Below, one piece after another: positions 7,965-15,411 of a DNA stretch of 40,737 nt. Each line of letters starts with the position of its first letter. Position 1 is the first letter of the stretch. Under the pieces are notes generated by a model. The model saw nothing but the letters and a program-made list of their open reading frames with translations. It did not search any database and was not told where the DNA came from. The stretch is from Armatimonadota bacterium (GTDB lineage: Bacteria > Armatimonadota > Zipacnadia > Zipacnadales > UBA11051). The translations under genes were made by a program, and so were the position numbers. The stretch is from assembly GCA_013178155.1 (NCBI GenBank), contig JABLXH010000039.1, positions 1-40,737 of the forward strand, given 5' to 3'.

Positions 7965-8778
7965 CCTGCACGTCCATTCCACAGCCTCCGATGGCTCCTA
8001 TTCGCCGCCAGAGCTGGTGGAACAGGCCATCGCGCGCGGTCTGACGGCGCTGGCCATCGCTGACCACGATACCCTTGATGGAGTGCCTGCAGGACAGGAG
8101 GCAGCCGCCGGTCGTCTCACCTTTCTGCCCGCAGTTGAGATCAGCACCCATCTGGGGCACCACGAGTTGCACATTCTGGGCTATATGCTGGACCTTGATT
8201 ATGAGCCCCTGCTCGCGGAGCTCGATCGGATCCAGGAGGAGCGAGTGCGGCGTGCGCGCAAGACGGTTGAGCTCCTGCAAGGGCTGGGAGTGAACCTGAC
8301 CTACGACCAGGTAGAGATGGCCGCGGGGGGCACCTGCATCGGCCGGCCCCACATCGCCACGGCGCTGGTGGAGGCCGGAGCGGTGGAAAGCCCCGCAATG
8401 GCCTTTGACCGGTATCTCAAGCGCGGCCGTCCTGCCTACGTGGACCGGTACCGGGTGTCGCCCGCCAGGGCCATCGAGCTCATTGGGGGGGCTGGCGGTC
8501 TGCCGGTCCTGGCCCACCCCAGACTGGTGCGCCGCGACGCCCTCGTGCCAGAGCTGGTGCGTCTCGGGCTGGCAGGGATAGAGGTCTACCACGTCCAGCA
8601 CACCCCCCATGACGTGGAGCGCTACCGGCAACTGGCGGCCCAATGGCATCTCGTACAGACGGGCGGAACGGACTCCCACGGCCCCCGGGGAACGTACCCC
8701 GTCGAGGTCGGTCAGGTGTATGTGCCAGACTCCTGTGCGGAGGCGGTCCTGGCCTGGAAGGCCCGTCAGGGGTCCTGA
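7954..8778 (+). CDS. PHP-domain phosphoesterase (RNase AM / nucleoside 3',5'-bisphosphate phosphatase family)
   Basis: 274 residues, the usual size for the YciV/RNase AM group. Metal-binding motifs are in order: DLHVHST (H6, H8) with D13, DHDT (37-40), E62 in AVEIS, H73 in ELHILGY, the LAHPRL segment and GTDSHG near the C-terminus. The middle insertion (about 80-160, GGTCIGRPHIA) is typical of the group that cleaves nucleoside bisphosphates or trims RNA 5' ends with Mn or Fe. The ATG is embedded in the last codons of the helicase gene (11-nt overlap), arguing for coordinated synthesis and perhaps a joint DNA/RNA-processing job. Exact substrate is not readable from sequence. Confidence 0.92.
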   Translation: MAVDLHVHSTASDGSYSPPELVEQAIARGLTALAIADHDTLDGVPAGQEAAAGRLTFLPAVEISTHLGHHELHILGYMLDLDYEPLLAELDRIQEERVRRARKTVELLQGLGVNLTYDQVEMAAGGTCIGRPHIATALVEAGAVESPAMAFDRYLKRGRPAYVDRYRVSPARAIELIGGAGGLPVLAHPRLVRRDALVPELVRLGLAGIEVYHVQHTPHDVERYRQLAAQWHLVQTGGTDSHGPRGTYPVEVGQVYVPDSCAEAVLAWKARQGS

Positions 8779-8804
8779 CAACCAAGGGAAAGGTGGTCCC
8801 GAGA

Positions 8805-9524
8805 GTGGCAGTTTCCGTCTCCGAACAGCCCGAGGTCTGCATCGTCTGCTTTGGTGATTCGGTTACCCAGGGAGTGCCTCACTGTGCCCCGGAGGATACC
8901 TTTGTGGCCCTGTTGCAGCGGCGGCTCAACCAGCGGTATGGACCGCAGCGGCGGTTCCGGACCATCAACGCGGGAGTGAGCGGCGAGAACAGTGCCGAAG
9001 GCTTGCTGCGGATCGAGAAGGACGTCTTGGCGCACAATCCCGTTCTGGTTACGGTGGAGTTTGGCCTCAACGACATCCGTTACGAGCCGGAGAAGAGCAT
9101 CTCCGAGGAGGCCTTCGCGGAGAACCTTCGCACCATGTACCGCTTGTTAGCCGCCGCCGGCAGCCGTGTCCTTTTCATGACACCGAACCCGATCATCAAC
9201 ATCTACCACCCCTACTCACAGGGCACGGACTACTACCAGCGGTGGGGGGGCTGCGATCAGCTTAACGCCATCTATGCGCAGATCGTCCGCCAGGTCGCCG
9301 AGGAGTTGGACTGTCCACTCTGTGACATCTACGCCGCTTTCGTGAGAAAGGCGATTGAAGCTGAGTTTTTGGGGGAAACCTTTGACTATCGTGATTTGTC
9401 TGTACTGGGCAGGTACATCAGTACTCGCGATGGGGTGCATCCCACTGCGGCGGGTCAGTTGTTCATGGCCGCCCAATTGTACGCCACTATCGTCGAGGAG
9501 CGATTGCTTGATACGGGGGACTGA
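8805..9524 (+). CDS. SGNH/GDSL-family hydrolase
   Basis: 239 residues from a GTG preceded by AGGTGG at 8 nt. Longer in-frame starts would run into the PHP gene. Block I is FGDSVTQG (nucleophile S19), block II AGVSGEN (57-62), block III GLND (87-90) and block V DGVH (D209, H212 completing the triad). The family includes lipases, carbohydrate O-deacetylases and lysophospholipases. There is no signal peptide, so it should act in the cytoplasm. It starts 26 nt after the PHP gene and is probably cotranscribed with it. The substrate cannot be assigned. Carbohydrate ester hydrolysis is plausible. Confidence 0.88.
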   Translation: MAVSVSEQPEVCIVCFGDSVTQGVPHCAPEDTFVALLQRRLNQRYGPQRRFRTINAGVSGENSAEGLLRIEKDVLAHNPVLVTVEFGLNDIRYEPEKSISEEAFAENLRTMYRLLAAAGSRVLFMTPNPIINIYHPYSQGTDYYQRWGGCDQLNAIYAQIVRQVAEELDCPLCDIYAAFVRKAIEAEFLGETFDYRDLSVLGRYISTRDGVHPTAAGQLFMAAQLYATIVEERLLDTGD

Positions 9525-9633
9525 AGTTGCGGCGGGAGGAGGTCGCCCTCGATCCTTCCCGTCGCCGGCAGGGGCGCCGGTACCAGCGTCCCACTAGACG
9601 GCCATTCTCACCCACCTTCACCACGGAGCAGCG

Positions 9634-10287
9634 ATGGTGCCCTCGGCATACGCCAATCCGGAGCAGGTGCTTCCCCATGCCGCCCAGGAGCATGCTCTTG
9701 AGGATGTGCTCCTGGTCAGGGACGCCCAGTTGGGCAGCCCTGAGGCCTTCACCGCCATCGTCAACAAGTACCACACCCGGATTTTTGGCATCGTCTATCG
9801 GATGTGCGGCTCGGCGGAGGCGGATGATCTGACCCAGGAGATATTCATCCGGGCGCTGACAGCCTTGCGCAAGTTCCAGTTTCAGGGCGAGGCCAGTCTT
9901 CGTACGTGGCTGTACCGTATCGCGGTGAATGCGTGCATCAACGAGTTAAGGCGGCGCAAACGCCGGAGCCAGGTAGAGGGTCGCTCGCTGGATGAGCTGT
10001 CTGACACTGGGCACGGTCTGATGGAACGCGCTATCCCGGACCTCTCGCGCCTGCCCCAGGAGATTGCCGAGCGCCATGAGGTGCAGCGCCTGGTCCAGAC
10101 CATCATTCAGGGCTTGTCTCCCCACCACCGTGCTGTGATCACCCTTATTGACCTGGAAGGTCTCGAGTACGAGGAAGCCGCGCGGATCATTGGGTGCCCA
10201 CTGGGCACCCTCAAGTCGCGGCTGGCTCGCGCTCGGCATGCCTTTGGGAAGCGACTGAAACGCGCCATGGCTCGCGCGAGCGGCTGA
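9634..10287 (+). CDS. ECF-family RNA polymerase sigma factor
   Basis: 217 residues. Region 2 spans about residues 35-110 (EAFTAIVNKYHTRIFGIVYR, then DDLTQEIFIRA and a LRTWLYRIAVNACINELRRR-like end). Region 4 spans about 158-210 (LSPHHRAVITLIDLEGLEYE, GTLKSRLARAR helix-turn-helix). Region 3 is absent, as in all ECF (group 4) sigma factors. It would direct RNA polymerase to a small regulon. ATG 9634 has GGAG 7 nt upstream. The following gene encodes a zf-HC2 membrane protein, the usual anti-sigma partner. No autoregulatory GGAAC-type promoter is obvious in the 109 bp upstream. Confidence 0.95.
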   Translation: MVPSAYANPEQVLPHAAQEHALEDVLLVRDAQLGSPEAFTAIVNKYHTRIFGIVYRMCGSAEADDLTQEIFIRALTALRKFQFQGEASLRTWLYRIAVNACINELRRRKRRSQVEGRSLDELSDTGHGLMERAIPDLSRLPQEIAERHEVQRLVQTIIQGLSPHHRAVITLIDLEGLEYEEAARIIGCPLGTLKSRLARARHAFGKRLKRAMARASG

Positions 10288-10325
10288 GGCGAGGAACCGT
10301 GTCTCTGGAGTGCCGTGAGAAGACC

Positions 10326-10964
10326 ATGACCTGTGAGGAGGCCCGGCACCTGACGGCAAGGCAGGTGGCCGGCGAGGCCGTCGGCAGTTGCGATGCGCAG
10401 CACGTTCAGCACCACCTGGAGACGTGCGAGCTCTGCCGTCTGCATCTGGAGGAACTACTCGCTGCCCGGGTGCTGCAGGAGGCAGAGAGCCCCCGGCCTC
10501 CGCAAGACCTGGCGGATAGCATCAGTAGCGCCGCGCTGACCTACATGCGCTACCAGAACCGTCCCATGCATCAGAAGGCGCTGGGTTCACCCGCCTTCTT
10601 TGCCACCTGTGCCAGCCTGTTGTGTGGGGCCATCATCTGCCTGCTGGCTTCCCTGCGCGTGGCGGCAGTGCCCGGCGTCAACGCTAACGCTGTAGCCGCG
10701 CCGATAGCCCGCACCAGCCAGGACGCCACCGGGGACAGCGGAGGGACCGTCTTGGCGGTGCAGCCGGATGCCGTACTGGCCGCCTGCAGCCGCGCCACCG
10801 GGTACGTAACGGAGCTTCTGATGTCCCTCCCGGGCGGCGAACGTCCTGCATCCCTGGTCGCCTTCTACCCGCGACGTCCCACCCTGGTCAGCCTGCGCTC
10901 CAGCGGGCCTGCTCGTCTGCAGCCAACCCCCATCGGCCGGGCCCGGGGAGACTGCATGGAGTAG
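10326..10964 (+). CDS. probable anti-sigma factor (zf-HC2 domain, one membrane segment)
   Basis: 212 residues. The N-terminal zinc-binding anti-sigma domain begins MTCEEARHLT and contains H30-x3-C34-x2-C37. One hydrophobic segment (about residues 89-111) separates it from an extracytoplasmic C-terminal part without recognised domain. The expected job is to sequester the ECF sigma factor encoded just upstream and release it on an envelope signal. The ATG was chosen because the family begins close to the first Cys. An in-frame GTG at 10299 has a better ribosome-binding site (GAGG 9 nt upstream) and would add nine residues. Confidence 0.85.
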   Translation: MTCEEARHLTARQVAGEAVGSCDAQHVQHHLETCELCRLHLEELLAARVLQEAESPRPPQDLADSISSAALTYMRYQNRPMHQKALGSPAFFATCASLLCGAIICLLASLRVAAVPGVNANAVAAPIARTSQDATGDSGGTVLAVQPDAVLAACSRATGYVTELLMSLPGGERPASLVAFYPRRPTLVSLRSSGPARLQPTPIGRARGDCME

Positions 10965-11038
10965 AGGGTTTACCGGCCCGGATGGCGAACTGTGCACCCC
11001 GATCGCCAGGTATCCCCTGACCGCCCGGAGTTGCTGCG

Positions 11039-12103
11039 ATGGGTCCGACGATGCGTGCCGTCGTCTTGCACGGTCCTGGTCGCCTGCAGGTGGAGAGTGT
11101 GCCGGTACCGACACCGGCGCCCGGCCAGGAACTGGTCCGCGTTGCGGCGTGCGGCATCTGCGGCAGTGACTTGCGGTACCTTGCCGGCGAGAACCCCTGG
11201 GCCAAGCACACCCTCGGCTACGACAAACCGAATCCTCCCGGCATGATCCTGGGCCACGAAGTGGCGGGTTACGGCGAGGTCGGTGGAGAGACAGTCCCCG
11301 TGGTCTGTCTGGCGTTTCGTGGGTGTGGCAGTTGCCCTGACTGCTGGCGCGGAGACGAGCAGCTCTGCGCTCACACAGCGCATCTAGGCCATGGAGCTGG
11401 CTGGGAGGGGCAGAACCCCGGAGGGATGGCGGAATGGGTCCCGGTCTGGAAGACAAACCTTTACCCGCTGCCCCCTGAGGTGACCCTGGATCAGGCCACC
11501 TTCGTGGATGGACTCGGCGTCGCCGTGCATGCCCTACGCCGGGCACGCGTCTGCCCCGGAGGCACAGTTGTCGTGCTAGGCGGAGGCCCCATTGGCCTCA
11601 TGCTCGCCCAGACGGCTCGGGCCCTGGGTGCGGGGCGAGCGTCTGTTGTGGACGTGTACGAGACACCGCTGCTCTGCGCCCGTGAGCTGGGGCTGGGGCC
11701 CACGTACAACCTGTCTCAGGTCACCGAATCGGAGTTGCTGACCGATCTCATGGAGCGCCTGAGGAGTGATGTGCGAGCCGTCTTTGACACCACGGGCGAT
11801 CCCTCGGCGCAGGCCCTGGGGCTGCGGCTCTTGGGCGCCGGCGGAACTCTGATGCTGCTGGCGGGGGTGGCTGAGGGGCTGCGCCTGACGACCCGCGACT
11901 TGGCCGGCGAACGCACGGTCACCACCTGCAGCAATAATCACTACGCGGACTTCGGTACTGCCCTGCAGTTGCTGGCCAGTGGTCAGGTCGTGGTTGAGCC
12001 CATGATTACGCATCGTTTCCCGCTGGAGCGGGCGGTGGAGGCGTTCGAGGTCGCGCGAGACAAGGTGCAGACGGGGGCTCTGAAGGTGATACTGCACCCC
12101 TGA
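11039..12103 (+). CDS. zinc-dependent alcohol dehydrogenase (MDR superfamily)
   Basis: 354 residues, cytoplasmic. The GroES-like N-terminal domain holds catalytic zinc ligands C41 (GICGSD) and H73-E74 (GHE), plus the structural-zinc set C96, C99, C102 and C110. The Rossmann domain follows with GGGPIG (180-185), then a VVDVYE stretch expected to bind NAD(P). It resembles the threonine/sorbitol/galactitol dehydrogenase branch. The alcohol substrate is not predictable. ATG 11039 gives MGPTM; an internal ATG at 11051 would also fit. It starts 74 nt after the anti-sigma gene and ends at a strong hairpin shared with the convergent fmdB-like gene. Confidence 0.92.
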   Translation: MGPTMRAVVLHGPGRLQVESVPVPTPAPGQELVRVAACGICGSDLRYLAGENPWAKHTLGYDKPNPPGMILGHEVAGYGEVGGETVPVVCLAFRGCGSCPDCWRGDEQLCAHTAHLGHGAGWEGQNPGGMAEWVPVWKTNLYPLPPEVTLDQATFVDGLGVAVHALRRARVCPGGTVVVLGGGPIGLMLAQTARALGAGRASVVDVYETPLLCARELGLGPTYNLSQVTESELLTDLMERLRSDVRAVFDTTGDPSAQALGLRLLGAGGTLMLLAGVAEGLRLTTRDLAGERTVTTCSNNHYADFGTALQLLASGQVVVEPMITHRFPLERAVEAFEVARDKVQTGALKVILHP

Positions 12104-12111
12104 AAAGCAGA

Positions 12112-12133
12112 GCGCCTCCCGTTGGGGAGGCGC
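12112..12133. terminator. bidirectional terminator hairpin (alcohol dehydrogenase / FmdB-like gene)
   Basis: GCGCCTCCC (12112-12120) and GGGAGGCGC (12125-12133) form a perfect 9-bp stem with a GTTG loop between convergent genes. Read on the minus strand it is followed by a T-rich TCTGCTTTTC, so it best terminates the FmdB-like gene. On the plus strand no T-run follows. Confidence 0.8.
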
Positions 12134-12155
12134 CACGACAAGGCTCAGCCGGCAA

Positions 12156-12437
12156 CTACGTCGCCGCGCACTTGCTCTTGGCGTCAGACGAACAGGTTTC
12201 CCCTGATCCGGCGTCCTTTGGGCAGGTGGAGCAAGTGCCGTTGGCCTTGGGAGCACCGCTTTTGGAGTAGTCTGTGCAGTGGAACCCCTTGCCCTTGAAG
12301 ATGATGGCCGGGGGAGAGAAGACTTTTCTTACCTTGCCACTGCAGCTGACACACTTGGTTACTGGCGCTTCCGAGAAGGACTGGCGCACTTCGAAGGTGT
12401 GACCACACTTGGTGCAGTTATACTCATAGGTTGGCAT
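12156..12437 (-). CDS. FmdB-family zinc-ribbon protein
   Basis: 93 residues. The N-terminus MPTYEYNCTKCG with C8/C11 and C29/C32 is the classic FmdB/CxxC putative regulatory zinc ribbon. The C-terminal third is a Ser/Gly/Lys-rich tail with further Cys residues (C54, C69, C72, C82, C90), some as CSTC, which could bind metal or form disulfides. The family's function is not settled; regulatory roles are suggested from amide-utilisation loci. GGAGG lies 9 nt before the ATG, and a TTGACA-N16-TATAAT promoter lies upstream. Divergent from a coiled-coil zinc-ribbon gene with a CIRCE operator between them. Confidence 0.92.
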   Translation of the reverse strand: MPTYEYNCTKCGHTFEVRQSFSEAPVTKCVSCSGKVRKVFSPPAIIFKGKGFHCTDYSKSGAPKANGTCSTCPKDAGSGETCSSDAKSKCAAT

Positions 12438-12468
12438 GGTTAGGCGCCTCCAGAACTCAACTGGGGGT

Positions 12469-12496
12469 ATTATACGGATTTGGTGGCACGTGTCAA
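12469..12496 (-). promoter_or_regulatory. consensus promoter for the FmdB-like gene
   Basis: Read on the minus strand, TTGACA (12496-12491) and TATAAT (12474-12469) are separated by 16 bp. Transcription should start near 12462, about 25 nt before the ATG. The CIRCE element lies about 18 bp upstream of the -35 box. Confidence 0.88.
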
Positions 12497-12513
12497 GGGA
12501 TGGGCGCGTCGAG

Positions 12514-12540
12514 TTAGCACTCTCCTTATGTGAGTGCTAA
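12514..12540. promoter_or_regulatory. CIRCE element (HrcA operator)
   Basis: TTAGCACTC, nine bases, GAGTGCTAA: both 9-bp arms and the 9-bp spacer match the CIRCE consensus exactly. CIRCE is bound by the heat-shock repressor HrcA and is normally found before groESL or hrcA-grpE-dnaK. Here it ends 34 nt before the ATG of the coiled-coil zinc-ribbon gene, a normal leader position, and also lies upstream of the divergent fmdB-like promoter. No chaperone gene is adjacent. Confidence 0.93.
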
Positions 12541-12574
12541 CGGTTGACCGCCACCAACATGACGGGAGGTTGCG

Positions 12575-13282
12575 ATGAGCGAGTTGCTCCCGCGACTCTG
12601 GGAATTGCAGCAACTGGACACCGGACTGCGCCAACGCGCTGAGTGGATTGCCAACCTGGATGATGGCAGCAAAGCCCGCGCCAGACTGGCCGAGGCCCAA
12701 GCGGCGCTGGATGCGGCACGGGAGAGCTTGAGCCAGCTGGAGGCTACCTATCGCCGCAAAGAGCTGGACCTGCAGAGCGCCGATGCGGAGCGCGAGCAGA
12801 AAGCCAAGAAGGCCTACGGGGGCACCGTTGGCGACGCCAAAGAGCTTTCGGCCCTGGAGAAGAAGATCGCGGAGCTCAAGCGCCGCAGCAGCACCCTGGA
12901 GGACGAGTTGCTGGCGCTCATGGACCAGATCGAGGCGGCACGGGAGGACGTGGCGAAGCGAGAAGCCCTGGTCACGAAGCTTAGCAACCTGGCCAAGCAA
13001 CTGGCGGCGGAGTACACCAAAGACCGGGCACGGTTCGAGGACGAGATGGAGGCACTGCGGCAGCAGCGCGAAGCGGTCCTGCCGCAGATTGATCCGGCGG
13101 CGTTGCGCGAATACGAGGCGATGCGGGCGAAGCTGGACGGAGTGGCGGTGGCGGCTGTGGACGGTGACCTGTGCACCAGTTGTCGGAACGTGGTCCCCTC
13201 AGCCATGATCGCCCGGGTGAAGGCCGGGCGTGAGCTGGTCAAGTGTCAGAACTGCCGCCGGATCCTCTACATTGGTGAGTGA
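12575..13282 (+). CDS. coiled-coil C4-type zinc-ribbon protein (DUF164 / CT398-like)
   Basis: 235 residues. Residues 1 to about 185 are a long antiparallel coiled coil rich in Ala, Glu, Arg and Leu. The C-terminal zinc ribbon holds C200/C203 and C224/C227 in two CxxC pairs. This matches the widespread DUF164/CT398 family, whose chlamydial member has been linked to sigma-54 and type III secretion control. In most bacteria the role is unknown. GGGAGG sits 5 nt before the ATG. The perfect CIRCE element just upstream implies HrcA-controlled, heat-inducible expression, unusual for this family. A strong hairpin follows the stop. Confidence 0.9.
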   Translation: MSELLPRLWELQQLDTGLRQRAEWIANLDDGSKARARLAEAQAALDAARESLSQLEATYRRKELDLQSADAEREQKAKKAYGGTVGDAKELSALEKKIAELKRRSSTLEDELLALMDQIEAAREDVAKREALVTKLSNLAKQLAAEYTKDRARFEDEMEALRQQREAVLPQIDPAALREYEAMRAKLDGVAVAAVDGDLCTSCRNVVPSAMIARVKAGRELVKCQNCRRILYIGE

Positions 13283-13303
13283 GAGGCGGTCAGAGCGCCT
13301 TCT

Positions 13304-13335
13304 CGGGAGAACCGGCCTTAACACCGGTTCTCCCG
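13304..13335. terminator. strong hairpin between convergent genes
   Basis: CGGGAGAACCGG (13304-13315) and CCGGTTCTCCCG (13324-13335) form a perfect 12-bp stem with an 8-nt loop. There is no long T-run on either side, but its location between two converging genes supports a shared terminator or 3'-end protection role. Confidence 0.7.
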
Positions 13336-13374
13336 CTTCAGACATTGGGTGGTCAGGAATCTGATCCTGCGGAC

Positions 13375-14193
13375 CTACAGGGAATAAGCTGCCTCGCGGT
13401 ATTCCCGCAGCACGGCGGCCTCGCGGGGGAGCATCTCCTCGGCTGGCTGCCACGCGATCCACTCGCCAGAGATGCAGCCCTCGTAGCCGACCGAGGCCAG
13501 AAGGCGCATGGCCTCCTTGTGGTCAATGCCACCCGTCCCCATGGGCGCCAGGTCCCAGCCGCCGCCGTCCTGCCGCCAGGTTCCGTCGTGGGCATGGCAA
13601 TGCCTGACGTAGGGCTTGACCGCCGCGAACGCCTCGGCAATGGTCATGCCGGCGGTGCAGGGGTGCATGATATCCCAGTTGATGGCGGCCTGAGGCGTGT
13701 CCGCCATGCGGATCACGTCCACCAGGTCGTGGGCGTTGCAGTAGGAGTCGTGGGTCTCCATGCAGACCCACACGCCGCTGCCCCTGGCGTACTCGGCGCA
13801 CTCCCGCAGGGCTTCGGCCACGTACTTCTTGACCTCGGCATAGTCAGCTCCCTCGGGCGTAGGTCCTCCAAAGACGCGGATGCAAGGCGCGCCGCAGTCA
13901 GCCGCGAGGTCAACGTAGCGCTTGGTCAACTCCACGCTGTTGGCTCGCTCCCCGGCGTCCGCCATCGAGTAGGTCCGCGAAGTGGCAATACAGCACAGGT
14001 CAACGCCCAGGTCGGCAAAGGCGGCTTTGACCTCCTTGCGCTGCTTCTTGGTGGTGTCCAGCTCCACCCCGTGCTGGTGGTCGGCCTCGGCGCGAGGTTC
14101 GACTGAGTCATAGCCGTAGCGGATCGCTGCGGTCAGGACCTTGCGCAGGTCCCAGTCCGGCGTGGCGAACGTCATGAAGCCCAGTTTCATCAT
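13375..14193 (-). CDS. sugar phosphate isomerase/epimerase-like TIM-barrel protein
   Basis: 272 residues from ATG 14193, which has AAGGAGAG 7 nt upstream; an adjacent second ATG follows. It belongs to the AP-endonuclease-2/xylose-isomerase-like TIM barrel superfamily. Visible metal-site candidates are E in SVEPRAE, E and H in CMETHDSYC, D and H in NWDIMHPC, H in RHCHAHDG and the late E in ISGEW. Such proteins isomerise or epimerise sugars, inositols or hydroxypyruvate, and the exact substrate is unknown. It lies 51 nt downstream of the M42 peptidase gene on the same strand, so cotranscription is likely. No signal peptide. Confidence 0.9.
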   Translation of the reverse strand: MMKLGFMTFATPDWDLRKVLTAAIRYGYDSVEPRAEADHQHGVELDTTKKQRKEVKAAFADLGVDLCCIATSRTYSMADAGERANSVELTKRYVDLAADCGAPCIRVFGGPTPEGADYAEVKKYVAEALRECAEYARGSGVWVCMETHDSYCNAHDLVDVIRMADTPQAAINWDIMHPCTAGMTIAEAFAAVKPYVRHCHAHDGTWRQDGGGWDLAPMGTGGIDHKEAMRLLASVGYEGCISGEWIAWQPAEEMLPREAAVLREYREAAYSL

Positions 14194-14244
14194 GGCGGAT
14201 CTCTCCTTCTGCCGGTCGCTCAGCGGCCCGGCTCGCACCACGTC

Positions 14245-15309
14245 TTAGAGCGGAATGAAGCTTGTCTGTGGCGTGATACGCAGGCAGGTCTCGGCGATGA
14301 TCTTGGCGGCGTTTTCCAGGTCGGCGAGGCTAACGACTTCCACCGGCGTGTGCATGTAGCGATTGGGGATAGCGACAAGCGCGGCGGCCACGCCGGCGCG
14401 GCTGATCTGGATCGCGTTGGCGTCAGTCCCCGTGGCGCCCGGTTCGGGCTCTGGCTGCCAGGGCAGCTTCTTGGCGGTGGCAGCAGTTTCCAGCAGCTCG
14501 CGCAGCGGCGGGTTGATATTGGGGCCACGGGCGATGGTCGGACCAAGACCCAGCTTTGCCTCGCCGGTACGCTTGGCGTCCGCCCCGGGGTAGTCAGTGG
14601 CATGGGTGACGTCAACAGCGATGCCGACCTGTGGGTCTATGCCGTATGCACTGGTGCGAGCCCCGCGCAGACCCAGTTCCTCCTGGACCGTTGAGACTGC
14701 GTAGACCGCGCACTTGAGCTTCTTGCCCGACAGCAGCCGCAGCGCCTCCATGACAACGAAGGAGCCCACCTTGTCGTCGAACCCGGGCCCAGCCACGAGG
14801 TCTTGCTGCAGCGGCTGGAAGGTCAGAGCGAACGTGGCGGGGTCACCGACGCGCACCAGCTTGCCTGCTTCCTCCTTGTTCTTGGCTCCGATGTCAATCC
14901 ACAGCTCACCCAGGTCGTGCTTGGCCTTGTCGCGCTCCTCGGGCTTCAGCAGGTGGATGGCCTTGCGACCGATGACGCCCGGGACACAACCATCACGGGT
15001 GTGGATGCAGACGGGCAGACCCGGCATGACGGCCGCGTCAATGCCCCCTACGGCAGCGAAGTAGACGTAACCGTCATCGGTGATGTGGGTCACCATCATA
15101 CCGATCTGGTCACAGTGCCCGGCCAGCATGACTCGGGGATAGCCGCCAGGGTTCTTGACGGCAATAACATTGCCGTGTACATCGGTTGACACCTCGTCGG
15201 CAAACTGCGTGGCGTAATCACGCACCAGGCGCTGGACGGGCTGCTCGAATCCAGAGGGTGAGGGTGTCTCGATGAGGCTTTGTAGAAAGCTCAGTGACTG
15301 CTGCCGCAT
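14245..15309 (-). CDS. M42-family metallopeptidase (glutamyl/deblocking aminopeptidase type)
   Basis: 354 residues, standard length. Two-metal site residues are present: H65 and D67 (AGHCDQIG), bridging D178 (GFDDKVG), catalytic E210 with E211 (QEELGLRG), D233 (AVDVTHA) and H320 (NRYMHTP). M42 enzymes form tetrahedral dodecamers that remove N-terminal residues from cytosolic peptides. Some members were originally called endoglucanases. AAGGAGG precedes the ATG by 9 nt. It is divergent from miaA across 102 bp and leads a two-gene unit with the sugar isomerase. Confidence 0.95.
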   Translation of the reverse strand: MRQQSLSFLQSLIETPSPSGFEQPVQRLVRDYATQFADEVSTDVHGNVIAVKNPGGYPRVMLAGHCDQIGMMVTHITDDGYVYFAAVGGIDAAVMPGLPVCIHTRDGCVPGVIGRKAIHLLKPEERDKAKHDLGELWIDIGAKNKEEAGKLVRVGDPATFALTFQPLQQDLVAGPGFDDKVGSFVVMEALRLLSGKKLKCAVYAVSTVQEELGLRGARTSAYGIDPQVGIAVDVTHATDYPGADAKRTGEAKLGLGPTIARGPNINPPLRELLETAATAKKLPWQPEPEPGATGTDANAIQISRAGVAAALVAIPNRYMHTPVEVVSLADLENAAKIIAETCLRITPQTSFIPL

Positions 15310-15357
15310 TCGGTGATTCCTCCTTGTATGGGTGCGGCATTCGCCGTGCGCAGCAGA

Positions 15358-15378
15358 CTGCCCTCCCCGACCGGGCAG
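15358..15378. repeat. inverted repeat in the divergent M42/miaA intergenic region
   Basis: CTGCCC (15358-15363) and GGGCAG (15373-15378) form 6-bp arms around a 9-bp spacer. It could be an operator for either gene. No protein is known to match, and the GC content makes chance occurrence possible. Confidence 0.3.
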
Positions 15379-15411
15379 GCATCGCTGCTGGTACCGCGGA
15401 ATGATGGTCTA

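Noticed and set aside
7131-8781. Several minus-strand open frames of 60-291 codons antisense to the helicase and PHP genes
   Set aside because: They mirror the real genes, have no ribosome-binding sites of note and encode no recognisable motifs.
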